From assembly GCA_027859195.1 (NCBI GenBank), contig JAQIBF010000110.1, forward strand, positions 1 through 37,286: a stretch of DNA of 37,286 bases. Direction: 5' to 3'. Source of the stretch: Helicobacteraceae bacterium. Its GTDB lineage: Bacteria; Campylobacterota; Campylobacteria; Campylobacterales; Sulfurimonadaceae. This document shows, one piece after another, positions 15,471-24,034 of the stretch; the first letter of the stretch is position 1; every line of letters starts with the position of its first letter. The position numbers and the translations under genes were made by a program. The notes under the pieces are model-generated. The model had not been told where the DNA came from and did no database searches. It saw nothing but the letters and a program-made list of their open reading frames with translations.

Positions 15471-16865
15471 TTATTTCTCTTGCGGTTTCCAGCCGCCGCC
15501 GAGGGCTTTGTAGAGAGTGATCTGGTTGATAAGCAGGGCGTCGTTCAGGGCGATGAAATTGGTCCGCGACGTGAGCAGGGCCCGTTTGCTTGAAATGACG
15601 TCCAAGTATGTGCCGTAGCCGCTGTCAAAGCGCTGCTGAGAGTGGAGTAGAACCTTTTCAAGGGCTTCGGTCTCCTCATTTTGCGCAAGCAGTTTTTCAT
15701 GGGTACTCTCAATCTTTGTGAGGGCGTCATAGACCTCTTTAAAGGCGTTTTTAACCGTCATGGCGTAGGTGACGACCGCGGTATCTTTTTTGGCTTCTGC
15801 GATCGCGACACTGCTTTTGATACGGCCGAAATCAAATATAGGGACATAGAGTGACGGACCGAAGCCCCACATTCCGGCCGAGGATTTAAGCAGACTCCCA
15901 AGATCGGTGCTGCTGAACCCGGCTGTTCCCGTCAGGGAGATAGAAGGGAAATAGGCCGCTTTTGCGACACCGATCGTGGCATTGGCAGCGCGAAGGCGCT
16001 CTTCTGCGGCACGTATATCAGGACGCTGCTCCAAGAGGTTCGAGGTCAGTTCTGCCGGGATACTCAACGGCATGGCTAAAGCGGGGGCCGTATCGACCTT
16101 TTCAGTGAAGATCGCTTCGGGAGAACGTCCGACAAGAACAGTCAGGGCGCTCTTAGTGAGCATACTGCTCTCCTTCTGCTCGGCGAGTCTGAGTTTGGCG
16201 TTGGCATAGAGAGCATGCGCCTGTTCAAGGACCAGGGTGTCGATCACACCGTGGGCATATTGGCGCAGACGGTATTCATAACTCTCTTTATAGGCCTGGA
16301 GGGTTTCCGATGTCACTTCGATTTGACGTTCGAATGTGATCAGGGTGAAATAGAGCTCGGCGACACTGCTAATAAGCGAGATACGAACGGTCTCCATATC
16401 GGCTTCACTTGCAAACATCTCGGCACGGGCGGAAGCCTCCATATTGCTATATTTTCCCCAAAAATCGAACTCATAGGCAGCACCAAGTGAGAGGTCGAAA
16501 CTGTTGTAGGTAACACCGGAAAAAGGCGAAAGGGTCTCACCGCTTGTCTTTTGACGGTAGGCCGATGCCGAACCGTCAATCGTCGGATAGCGCTCCGCTG
16601 TGCTCAAACCGAGTGTGGCTCTGGCAAGCATGACGTTGCTCAAGGCCAGTTTCAGATCGTCGTTCTTGGCAAGTGCTTCAGTAATGAGAGTGTTGAGATT
16701 CTCATCGTGGAACTGCTCCCACCACTTGAGATTGACCGGAGAGGTGGCATTGACATCTGAAAGTGCCATCGGCATTGCCGGCTGTTTGACCTCGAGTTTC
16801 GGGGCCATGGAACAGCCGCTTATGAGTAGAACAGCGGTAACGGAGAGTAGGATACTACTTTTCAT
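15471..16865 (-). CDS. RND efflux outer-membrane lipoprotein (OprM/NodT family)
   Basis: A 464-residue TolC-like outer-membrane channel, the exit duct of the tripartite pump. It begins with a lipoprotein signal, the lipobox LISGC placing the lipidated Cys at 18. The NodT-family stretches are visible: LKWWEQFHDENLNTLITEAL near 48-67, RPDIRAAEERLRAANATIGVAKAAYFPSI in the repeat, and a C-terminal coiled repeat. Its ATG lies inside the last codons of the pump gene (11-base overlap, 16855-16865). It is the last gene of the marR-adaptor-pump-channel operon. Substrates cannot be read from the sequence. Confidence 0.93.
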   Translation of the reverse strand: MKSSILLSVTAVLLISGCSMAPKLEVKQPAMPMALSDVNATSPVNLKWWEQFHDENLNTLITEALAKNDDLKLALSNVMLARATLGLSTAERYPTIDGSASAYRQKTSGETLSPFSGVTYNSFDLSLGAAYEFDFWGKYSNMEASARAEMFASEADMETVRISLISSVAELYFTLITFERQIEVTSETLQAYKESYEYRLRQYAHGVIDTLVLEQAHALYANAKLRLAEQKESSMLTKSALTVLVGRSPEAIFTEKVDTAPALAMPLSIPAELTSNLLEQRPDIRAAEERLRAANATIGVAKAAYFPSISLTGTAGFSSTDLGSLLKSSAGMWGFGPSLYVPIFDFGRIKSSVAIAEAKKDTAVVTYAMTVKNAFKEVYDALTKIESTHEKLLAQNEETEALEKVLLHSQQRFDSGYGTYLDVISSKRALLTSRTNFIALNDALLINQITLYKALGGGWKPQEK

Positions 16866-19800
16866 CTTGGGCTCCTTTCTTGGAAAACTGCGCTTTGGCG
16901 CGCATGATCAGGTAGTAGAAGAGCGGAATAAAAAAGATCGCGACTACGGTGAGGACGATCATACCGCTGACCACGGTCGTACCGATAATATTGCGGCTGT
17001 TGGCCCCGGCACCTGTGCTGAGTGCCAGCGGCAGGGTCCCGCCGATAAAGGCGAGCGAGGTCATGACGATCGGACGAAAACGGATACGTGCACCCGCCAC
17101 TGTAGCGTCGTAGAGCGAGAGCCCTTCGCGCAGTTTCTGCTGGGCGAATTCGACGATAAGGATCGCATTTTTCGCGGCCAGCCCCACCAGGGTGACAAGG
17201 CCAACCTGGAAGTAGATGTCATTCTCAAGTCCGCGGAGCATTACGCCGAGTGCAGCACCGAGGAGGGCAAACGGCACGGTCATCAGGACTGCAAACGGAA
17301 TGGTCCAGCTCTCATAGAGCGCCGCAAGGACCAAGAAGGTAAAGATGATCGCAAACAAAAAGGTGTTATTCCCTTTTTCCGCGACCTTCTGCTCTTGATA
17401 GGCGGTACCGGCCCATGCCGTGGTGTAGCCCTCAGGGAGCACCTCTGCGGCAACCTCCTGGATGACACGCATGGCATCGCCAGAGCTGTACCCCGGTGAA
17501 GGCTGACCGGAGATCTGACCGGCAGTAAACATGTTGAAGCGCTGGATCACGCTCGGGCCGACGACCCGTTCGGTCTTGACCAGAGAACTGATCGGAACCA
17601 TCCCTCCGTTCTCTGAACGCACGAAGATGTAACGGTAGTCTTCGACATTGTCGCGGAATTCCGGATCGACCTGAACGTTGACGTGATAGACGCGCCCGTA
17701 GAGGTTAAAGTCGTTGACGTAACCGGTTCCGAAGGTCGAACCGAGCGTGCTGTAGATCTGGTCTATGCCGACGCCGTAGGCTTTGGCTTTGTCGCGGTCG
17801 ATGGTCAAACGGTACTGCGGCACACCGGTTTTTAGGGTGGTACGCACCATTGTGAGTTCCGGACGGGCGTTGGCTTCTTTGACGATTTCGTTGATGTAGC
17901 CGTCAAGTTGAATGATGTCGCCGCCGGTACGGTCTTGAACATAGAGTTCAAAGCCGCCGGTGGAGCTCATACCCCTGATCGGAGGAGGATTGACCGCGAG
18001 AACGAAGGCCTCTTTGTTTTGAGAGAGTTTGCCCATTAAGGCACCTGCTATTGCCTGCGCACTCTGGTTCGCTTCCGGACGCTCAGACCAATCTTTGAGG
18101 TGGGTAAAGCCGATACCCGCATCGGATTTGAAAGCAAAGGTGACCAGGTCGATACCTGCCATACCGCCGAAGTCAGCGGTGTCGGGATGGGAGGCGATTG
18201 TATCGGTCACCTCTTTCATTACCTCAGTTGTACGGTCAAGCGAAGCACCCGGCATGAGGTAGGAGAGGACCATCAAGACCCCTTTATCTTCGTTGGGTAC
18301 AAGGCTGCTCGGGAGTTTTTGTACCGCCCAGATCGCCGCTGCAGTCATCAAGCCGAAGATGAGGATGTTGAGTACGGCATATTTCAGTACCTTCTTGACA
18401 CCGGCGGCAAATCCGAGGGTCAGATAGTCGAAAAAGGCGTGGAATTTGCCGACAAGCCAGAAGGGTTCACTCTCATGTTCGCGTAAAAAAACGACACAGA
18501 GCGCCGGTGTCAGGGTCAGTGCCACGATACCGGAGATGATGACGGAGATGACGATAGTGATGGCAAACTGCTGGTACATCAGGCCGCTGAACCCGCCGAC
18601 AAGGGCGGTCGGGATAAAGACAGCGGAGAGGACGAGGACGATGGCGATGACCGGTCCTGTGATCTCACGCATCGCTTCAACCGTCGCCTCTTTGACGGTG
18701 ATCCCCTCTTTGTCGCGCAATATCCGCTCGACGTTTTCGATGACGACGATGGCGTCATCGACGACCAGACCGATGGCCAGTATTAGCGCAAACAGGGTCA
18801 GCAGATTGACCGAATAACCGGCCAGATAGAGCCCGCCAAAAGCACCCAGCAATGAGACTGGGATAGCCAGCACCGGAATGATGGTGGCGCGCACGTTGCC
18901 CAGAAAGAAGTAGATAATAATGATGACGAGAATGATCGCTTCGGCCAGTGTCTTGAGCACCTCTTGGATTGAGGCCTTGACAAACTTGGTCGTGTCGTAG
19001 AGGGTATGCTCGCGTACATCTTCAGGGTACTTGGTCGCCGCCTCTTCGAGGGTTTTGTCCAGGGCTTCTGCGACTTCAAGCGCATTGGCTCCCGGTGCAA
19101 GGAAGATCCCGGCAACGGCCATCGGCTCTTTGTTGTACATGGCATTGAGCATGTAGCGTTCTGCCCCGAGTTCCACACCGGCAATGTCTTTCAGACGAAG
19201 TGAGGAACCGTCGGGGTTGGAGCGGACGATGATATTGCCGAAGGCTTTGGCAGTTTTTAGACGCCCTTCGGTTAGTACCGTATAGGTGTAGACCTGCTTG
19301 GAAGAAGTCGGTTCGTCACCGATCTGTCCGGCGCCGATCTGGACGTTCTGACTGGCGATGACCTTGACGATCTCATCGACAGTCAGATCGTACGCCGCCA
19401 GTTCGTCCGGACGGATCCAGACGCGGATAGCGTACTCTTTGCTTCCGAAGAGAAAGGCATCACCGACGCCGTTGATGCGTTTGATGTCGTCAAGAACGTT
19501 GATCATGGCGTAGTTATTGAGCCAGAGGGCATCGTGTTTCCGCCCTTCGGAGGTGAAGGCGATAACACGCAGCATGTCAGGTGAGCGTTCGCGGATGCTG
19601 ACACCCTGTCGGCGCACCGCTTCGGGGAGCTTGTTCAAAGCGACCTGCACACGGTTGTTGACATCGACATTGGCATCGGCGGGATTGGTGCCTGTGGCAA
19701 AGGTGACGGTCATACGCAAGATACCGCTCGGGGAGGCGGTCGAGGTCATGTAGATCATGTTCTTCGCACCGTTGATGGCATCTTCGAGCGGTGAGGCAAC

Positions 19801-19983
19801 GGTTTTGGAGAGGGTCTCGGCATCAGCGCCGGGGTAGACGGCCTGGATCGTAATCTGCGGCGGCACGATACTCGGGTACTCCTGCACCGGCAGCTCTTTG
19901 ATGGCTATCAGTCCTACGAGGACGAGTATGATCGAGAGGACCGATGCAAAGATCGGACGCTCGATGAAAAATTTGGAGAACAT
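16855..19983 (-). CDS. RND efflux pump, HAE1 family (AcrB/MexB-like)
   Basis: A 1042-residue inner-membrane proton antiporter, the normal length for the hydrophobe/amphiphile efflux family. The N-terminal FFIERPIFASVLSIILVLVG is the first membrane segment and typical of HAE1 pumps. The proton-relay aspartates are present in the fourth membrane helix, GLVVDDAIVVIENV, near residues 400-415. GFTHLKDW-type porter-domain motifs and the C-terminal AKNAILIVEFA and SLAFIGGTLPLAL also fit. The adaptor ends 2 bases before its start and the channel gene overlaps its end, so the three are made as a unit. It probably exports drugs, solvents or detergents. Confidence 0.96.
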   Translation of the reverse strand: MFSKFFIERPIFASVLSIILVLVGLIAIKELPVQEYPSIVPPQITIQAVYPGADAETLSKTVASPLEDAINGAKNMIYMTSTASPSGILRMTVTFATGTNPADANVDVNNRVQVALNKLPEAVRRQGVSIRERSPDMLRVIAFTSEGRKHDALWLNNYAMINVLDDIKRINGVGDAFLFGSKEYAIRVWIRPDELAAYDLTVDEIVKVIASQNVQIGAGQIGDEPTSSKQVYTYTVLTEGRLKTAKAFGNIIVRSNPDGSSLRLKDIAGVELGAERYMLNAMYNKEPMAVAGIFLAPGANALEVAEALDKTLEEAATKYPEDVREHTLYDTTKFVKASIQEVLKTLAEAIILVIIIIYFFLGNVRATIIPVLAIPVSLLGAFGGLYLAGYSVNLLTLFALILAIGLVVDDAIVVIENVERILRDKEGITVKEATVEAMREITGPVIAIVLVLSAVFIPTALVGGFSGLMYQQFAITIVISVIISGIVALTLTPALCVVFLREHESEPFWLVGKFHAFFDYLTLGFAAGVKKVLKYAVLNILIFGLMTAAAIWAVQKLPSSLVPNEDKGVLMVLSYLMPGASLDRTTEVMKEVTDTIASHPDTADFGGMAGIDLVTFAFKSDAGIGFTHLKDWSERPEANQSAQAIAGALMGKLSQNKEAFVLAVNPPPIRGMSSTGGFELYVQDRTGGDIIQLDGYINEIVKEANARPELTMVRTTLKTGVPQYRLTIDRDKAKAYGVGIDQIYSTLGSTFGTGYVNDFNLYGRVYHVNVQVDPEFRDNVEDYRYIFVRSENGGMVPISSLVKTERVVGPSVIQRFNMFTAGQISGQPSPGYSSGDAMRVIQEVAAEVLPEGYTTAWAGTAYQEQKVAEKGNNTFLFAIIFTFLVLAALYESWTIPFAVLMTVPFALLGAALGVMLRGLENDIYFQVGLVTLVGLAAKNAILIVEFAQQKLREGLSLYDATVAGARIRFRPIVMTSLAFIGGTLPLALSTGAGANSRNIIGTTVVSGMIVLTVVAIFFIPLFYYLIMRAKAQFSKKGAQDEK

Positions 19984-19985
19984 CG

Positions 19986-21107
19986 TTATTTCACCTCTCC
20001 GTTGATCGTTTTATCGATCGCAACGGCAGCGCCGGGTCGGACACGGAAGAAGTTATTGACAATGACTGTGTCACCGGACTTAAGCCCTTTTTTGACGATA
20101 AAGTTCTCACCAGAGGTGTCTCCGATGACAACTGGACGTGCGGCCGCCTTGCCCTCTTCGACGACAAAGACGATAGTACCGAGCGGGTTCTGAAGGATGG
20201 CTTTCTGCGGTACTGTCAGGGCACCGTTACGCACAATCCCTTCGATCTTGACCCGTCCGAATGATCCGGGAAGAAGGGTCCCTTTTTTATTCTCAAATAG
20301 AGCACGCGCCTGAACGCTGCTGGTCCTTTGGTCGATTACAGGCGATACATAGTCGACACGGCCGATCGCGCTTACCCCTTTGACGTTCAGTGTTGCCGTC
20401 AACTTCTTTTGAAAAGATTTTCCCCAGCTGCCGTCAGCCTCTGCTTCTTGTGCTTTGATGAAATCGACATCGGGAATGGCGAACTCAGCCTGTATCGGAT
20501 TGGTCTGGGTAATGGTGACCAGCGGGGTTCCTGGGTTGACGACGTTACCGAGGTCGGTCGATTTCATCCCGGCGATACCGCTGATCGGTGCCCGGACATC
20601 TGTGTAGTTGAGGTTTACTCTGGCCGAAGCAAGTTTGGCCTTGGCTGCGTTGACTTCTGCGACAGAGGTCTCATAAGAGGAGAGGGCGGCATCATGCTCT
20701 TTAAGGCTGATAGCCTTGTCCGTGTAGAGCGACTTGGCACGTTCCCAATCGCGCTTGGTTTTAGTCAACACGGACTGCTGGAAGGCGAGGTCTGCCTGGC
20801 GTTCGTGTACAAGGGCAGCGTAGATGTCCGGCTCTATACGGTAGAGCAGTGCTCCTTTTTTAATGTAAGAGCCCTCCGTAAAGAATTTTTTCTCCAATAC
20901 GCCCGAAATTCTCGAGACAACGGTGGCACTGCGGATGCTTTTGAGGAGGGCAGGATACTCCAGTGTAATGGGCATCTGTGCTGCAGGCGGAACGACATAG
21001 ACGTCGACATGGGTAGCGGCAGGGGCTTGAGCCTCCTGGGCAGAGAGCGGGCTGACCGAGACGATGGCCGAGGTCAGCAAAAGTGCTGATAATATTTTAG
21101 ATTTCAT
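19986..21107 (-). CDS. RND efflux periplasmic adaptor (membrane fusion protein)
   Basis: A 373-residue HlyD/AcrA-family adaptor bridging pump and outer-membrane channel. It starts with a Sec signal peptide (MKSKILSALLLTSAIVSVSP) and has no lipobox Cys, so it seems a free periplasmic protein rather than an AcrA-type lipoprotein. The lipoyl half-domains (AVVHERQADLAFQQSVLTKTKRDWERA helical hairpin) and the typical VRAPISGIAGMKSTDLGNVVNPGTPLVTI strand motif are plain. Its start overlaps the marR stop by 11 bases (21097-21107), so translation is coupled with the regulator. Confidence 0.94.
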   Translation of the reverse strand: MKSKILSALLLTSAIVSVSPLSAQEAQAPAATHVDVYVVPPAAQMPITLEYPALLKSIRSATVVSRISGVLEKKFFTEGSYIKKGALLYRIEPDIYAALVHERQADLAFQQSVLTKTKRDWERAKSLYTDKAISLKEHDAALSSYETSVAEVNAAKAKLASARVNLNYTDVRAPISGIAGMKSTDLGNVVNPGTPLVTITQTNPIQAEFAIPDVDFIKAQEAEADGSWGKSFQKKLTATLNVKGVSAIGRVDYVSPVIDQRTSSVQARALFENKKGTLLPGSFGRVKIEGIVRNGALTVPQKAILQNPLGTIVFVVEEGKAAARPVVIGDTSGENFIVKKGLKSGDTVIVNNFFRVRPGAAVAIDKTINGEVK

Positions 21108-21558
21108 GTGTTTTTTCTCCTGTTAAAGTGCATTGTTCGACGGTGTCGTTTATCGTTTCGAGGACATGGAAAAATGTCTCGATCTCTTGCGTTGTGAACT
21201 GGCTATAGATAGTCTCATTAAAGGACTTTGCCATGGGGATGACCGCATTTAGAACTTTTTGTCCCTCTTCGGTCAGCCGTATGTATTTGACGCGCCGGTC
21301 AGTGTCATCTTCGTCGCGGGTGATGAGCCCTTTTTTCTCTAATGCATCAACTGTTCGGCTTACCGTGGGTTTGGCCTTGGCGAGCATTGTTGCAATTTTG
21401 GACTGGGTCACTTCGCCGTCTTCGCTTATCATCTTCATCGCAGCAAACTGTTCGGGAGCGATACCGTATGGTTCGGTCTTTTTTGCAAACATGGCGTGAA
21501 TTTTGTTGCTGACGTTGTTGAGGCGAAATCCAAGTGAGCTTCTGAGGCTGTACTCCAT
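21097..21558 (-). CDS. MarR-family repressor of the efflux operon
   Basis: A 153-residue winged-helix regulator and first gene of the efflux operon. The recognition region QSKIATMLAKAKPTVSRTVDALEKKGLI (about 52-79) and the wing DDTDRRVKYIRLTEEG (about 83-98, with the conserved DRR) are clear. Flanking helices form the MarR dimer interface. The start at 21558 follows AAAGGAATC. A perfect palindrome lies 16 to 42 bases upstream, so the protein probably represses its own operon and lets go when it binds an inducing compound. Such inducers are often phenolics or the pump's own substrates. Confidence 0.93.
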   Translation of the reverse strand: MEYSLRSSLGFRLNNVSNKIHAMFAKKTEPYGIAPEQFAAMKMISEDGEVTQSKIATMLAKAKPTVSRTVDALEKKGLITRDEDDTDRRVKYIRLTEEGQKVLNAVIPMAKSFNETIYSQFTTQEIETFFHVLETINDTVEQCTLTGEKTHEI

Positions 21559-21573
21559 AAATGATTCCTTTAG

Positions 21574-21600
21574 TTAGCTATGCAACTATTGCATAGATAA
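21574..21600. promoter_or_regulatory. Probable MarR operator, perfect palindrome
   Basis: CTATGCAA (21578-21585), spacer CTA, TTGCATAG (21589-21596) make a perfect 8+3+8 inverted repeat, and TTA/TAA at the outer edges (21574-21576, 21598-21600) extend the symmetry. Position directly upstream of marR and size both fit a MarR dimer site. Binding would block the operon promoter. Confidence 0.75.
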
Positions 21601-21679
21601 CATTTGATATGACTTAAGTTCTCAGATTAATAGAGTAATAACACTAAAAAAAGAGAGCGGTACTAAACATATCATGCTT

Positions 21680-22897
21680 CTATTTGAAGCGGATGCAGAA
21701 GATGTGAATACCCTCTTCGTAGCGGTACTCAAGGGCAAATCCATGGGCAGAGGCGATGCTCTCGACAATATAGAGCCCTAGTCCCAACCCGCCGTCACTG
21801 TGGTGCTCAGTGGTGAAGGGCTTGAGGTAGGCCTCTATGGGCTTGGGCATCGCCTCTGCAGGGTTGCTTATACAGAGACGCCCCTCTTTGATAGTGACGA
21901 CGATATTGCACGATGTACTGTATTTGAGTGCATTGTCAAGTAGATTTGAGAGTGCGCTGACGAAAAGTTCGCTGTCTACATCGATCGACGTTTCCGTTAC
22001 GTTATCGATCTTGATCAGATCACGCTGCGCCTGTTCAAGATAGAGGTTTTCTATGGCTTCTTCTAGCAGTGTGTATACGTTGCGATGCTCTCTATGGAGC
22101 TGGCTGCTTTGAAGTTTTTCGATATGGGCGAACTGGTTGATGAGCATGTCCATACGGTTGAAAAGGGTGTCAAGATAGAGGGCCTGCCCATTTTTTTCCA
22201 TCATCGCCAAGGTGAGTTTCCCTTTAGTCAAGGGGGTCTTGAGTTCGTGCATGATATTGCGTAAAAAGAGCTGCCGCGAAGATTGGAGCTCTCCGATGGT
22301 CTTGACGGCGTCGTTAAACTCGTTGGCGATCATAGCGATCTCGTCTTGACGCTGTGAAGCGGTATCGACAGTGTGGTCGCCCTGGGCAAAACGGCGTATC
22401 TTCTGTGCCAAGGTCTTTAAGGGTTTGAGACTCCGTCTGATCGTCAGGTAGAGTGCACTCAGACCGAAGAGCAGAAGTACAAAGATGATGTAAAGGCCGC
22501 CAAAGGCTTCGACTTCACGCTTCTCTCTGACCAGAAAAGGGTTACGGGAGGTGCGGGACTGAAAATAGTAGCTGCCCGCATCGCTGTAGAGGATAAACGG
22601 CTTGCGGATCCGCGGCTCTTTTCCCGGAAGCGCCAGCGGTCTGGCCGTCTCAGGCAGCTGCTGCGCTTCGAGCAGTTCGAATTGCGCCTCTTTGAGTTCG
22701 GCGCTGCGTTGGGCAAGAGGGAGGTGCTTGGTGTGGTGCAGCAGGCGCATTAGCTCCATACCCCGTTCCCCTTCAAGATGGCGCTCGTGCATCTTGGTGT
22801 TAAACATAAAGAAGAGAAAGAGCAGGACAAGCATGAGCAGGGCAAGGCTGAAAAGAAGGTTGAGTTTGAAAAAGATAGAGTGTCGGTTCATGATCAT
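21680..22897 (-). CDS. Membrane sensor histidine kinase (ArsS/CpxA-like)
   Basis: A 405-residue kinase with two membrane helices (about 11-31 and 134-153) enclosing a periplasmic sensor of about 100 residues, then HAMP (about 154-205). The HisKA helix has MHELKTPLTKGK with H217, and the ATPase domain shows NLLDNALKYS with N322 and GGLGLGLYIVES (369-380). The unusual KTPLTKGK and DQFAHIE-type helix resemble the Helicobacter acid-sensing ArsS family. It overlaps the regulator gene by 4 bases (22894-22897), so the pair is co-translated. With a Spy-like protein first in the operon, envelope or acid stress is the likely signal. Confidence 0.92.
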   Translation of the reverse strand: MIMNRHSIFFKLNLLFSLALLMLVLLFLFFMFNTKMHERHLEGERGMELMRLLHHTKHLPLAQRSAELKEAQFELLEAQQLPETARPLALPGKEPRIRKPFILYSDAGSYYFQSRTSRNPFLVREKREVEAFGGLYIIFVLLLFGLSALYLTIRRSLKPLKTLAQKIRRFAQGDHTVDTASQRQDEIAMIANEFNDAVKTIGELQSSRQLFLRNIMHELKTPLTKGKLTLAMMEKNGQALYLDTLFNRMDMLINQFAHIEKLQSSQLHREHRNVYTLLEEAIENLYLEQAQRDLIKIDNVTETSIDVDSELFVSALSNLLDNALKYSTSCNIVVTIKEGRLCISNPAEAMPKPIEAYLKPFTTEHHSDGGLGLGLYIVESIASAHGFALEYRYEEGIHIFCIRFK

Positions 22898-23559
22898 TCC
22901 GTAAATTTATAGCCGATACTGCGTATAGAGCGGATGAAGAGCGGTTTTCTCGGCTCCTCTTCGATCTTATGGCGTATACGGCTTATCAGCACGTCAATGC
23001 TTCGGTCGGAACTCTCCCAGGAGATGGCGTTGACGTTGTTGGCGATGAAATCTCTTGAGACCACTTTTTGTGCATTTTTGATGAGAAGGGCAAGCAGCTC
23101 GTACTCTGCCAGTGTCAGGTCGAGTATGCGACCGTCCTGGACGATCTGCATCCGTTCGCTGTCAATGGAAAAATGCGAGGGCTGTTTTGCAAGGCTGCCT
23201 GCATGACGTCGGACATGTCTCTGGATACGGGCGACAAGTTCACGCGGTTCATACGGTTTTGGGAGGTAGTCGTCGGCGCCGTAGTCCAGTGCTACGACCT
23301 TGTCGGCGAGGTCATGGCGTGCGGATGAAATGATGATGGGAATGTCATAGTGTTCGCGGATACGTCTGCAGACCTCCAGCCCATCGATCTCCGGCAGGGT
23401 AAGGTCCAGCAGCACGACGTCGTAGGACTCAATGTGCATTGAGTTGAGCGCAGTCAGAGGGTTCTCAAAGGAGAGGACCTCCATGCCGTAACTCACAAGA
23501 AATGCGCTCAGCAAAGCGGTGATCTCCGCATCATCTTCTATCAGCAGAACTTTTGTCAT
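22894..23559 (-). CDS. OmpR-type response regulator (ArsR/CpxR-like)
   Basis: A 221-residue transcription factor partnered with the overlapping kinase. The receiver has D9/D10, phospho-acceptor D52 in VLLDLTLPE, S79 and K101-P102. The winged helix at 125-220 carries LTLAEYELLALLIKNAQKVVSRD, the recognition helix RSIDVLISRIRHKIE and a wing with IRSIGYKF. It overlaps the Spy-like gene by 4 bases upstream (23556-23559). As in Cpx systems, the regulator probably controls the operon including the upstream periplasmic protein. No operator site is evident by eye. Confidence 0.93.
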   Translation of the reverse strand: MTKVLLIEDDAEITALLSAFLVSYGMEVLSFENPLTALNSMHIESYDVVLLDLTLPEIDGLEVCRRIREHYDIPIIISSARHDLADKVVALDYGADDYLPKPYEPRELVARIQRHVRRHAGSLAKQPSHFSIDSERMQIVQDGRILDLTLAEYELLALLIKNAQKVVSRDFIANNVNAISWESSDRSIDVLISRIRHKIEEEPRKPLFIRSIRSIGYKFTE

Positions 23560-23915
23560 CTTTTATCGTATTGTGGTTTCATTCTTGTCATTGTACCACG
23601 ATCACAGTCGCCGTTACGACGTTTGTCGCGCATCTCATTTCGCATCTCTTTACGAAGAGCTTTGAATTTTGTTTTCTGCTCATCAGTGAGGACCGAGAGC
23701 ATTTTCTGTCGGGTCGCATCGCGAAGATCGTCCATCTGGTCGCTTATCTTGATATGCTCGTTTCTGGAGGCTTTTTGGATTGCCTTGATCTCTTTCGCCT
23801 GAGCCGGTGTGAGGTCAAGCTCGTCAAGTATCATAGGGGTCGGTCCAGGATGGCCCATAAAGGCAAAAGCGCTGACTGAAGTTAATAGCAGGCCTATAAG
23901 TAGTGTTCGTTTCAT
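23556..23915 (-). CDS. Spy/CpxP-like periplasmic stress protein
   Basis: A 119-residue protein of the Spy/CpxP (LTXXQ) type. It has a signal peptide (MKRTLLIGLLLTSVSAFAFMG) and then two copies of the family motif, LTPAQ at 35-39 and LTDEQ at 76-80, separated by amphipathic helices. The C-terminus is highly basic. These proteins are cradle-shaped periplasmic chaperones, and CpxP also damps its own sensor. I chose the ATG at 23915 because AAAAAGGAT precedes it; the frame is open further upstream to 24062 but that part overlaps no coding-like sequence. It is the first gene of the stress operon. Confidence 0.85.
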   Translation of the reverse strand: MKRTLLIGLLLTSVSAFAFMGHPGPTPMILDELDLTPAQAKEIKAIQKASRNEHIKISDQMDDLRDATRQKMLSVLTDEQKTKFKALRKEMRNEMRDKRRNGDCDRGTMTRMKPQYDKR

Positions 23916-24034
23916 GTTGTATCCTTTTTTAGGTAGGTACGATAAAGAAACTTCTTTATCTTTTATAATCATACGAGAGGTTTGTAAGTGGTTGCTAAAC
24001 GGTGTGTTAACGTTTGTAAATGAAGGAAAAAAGG

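Noticed and set aside
16600-17499. Plus-strand 299-codon frame opposite the efflux genes
   Set aside because: Antisense of the pump and channel genes, low-complexity composition, no domain.
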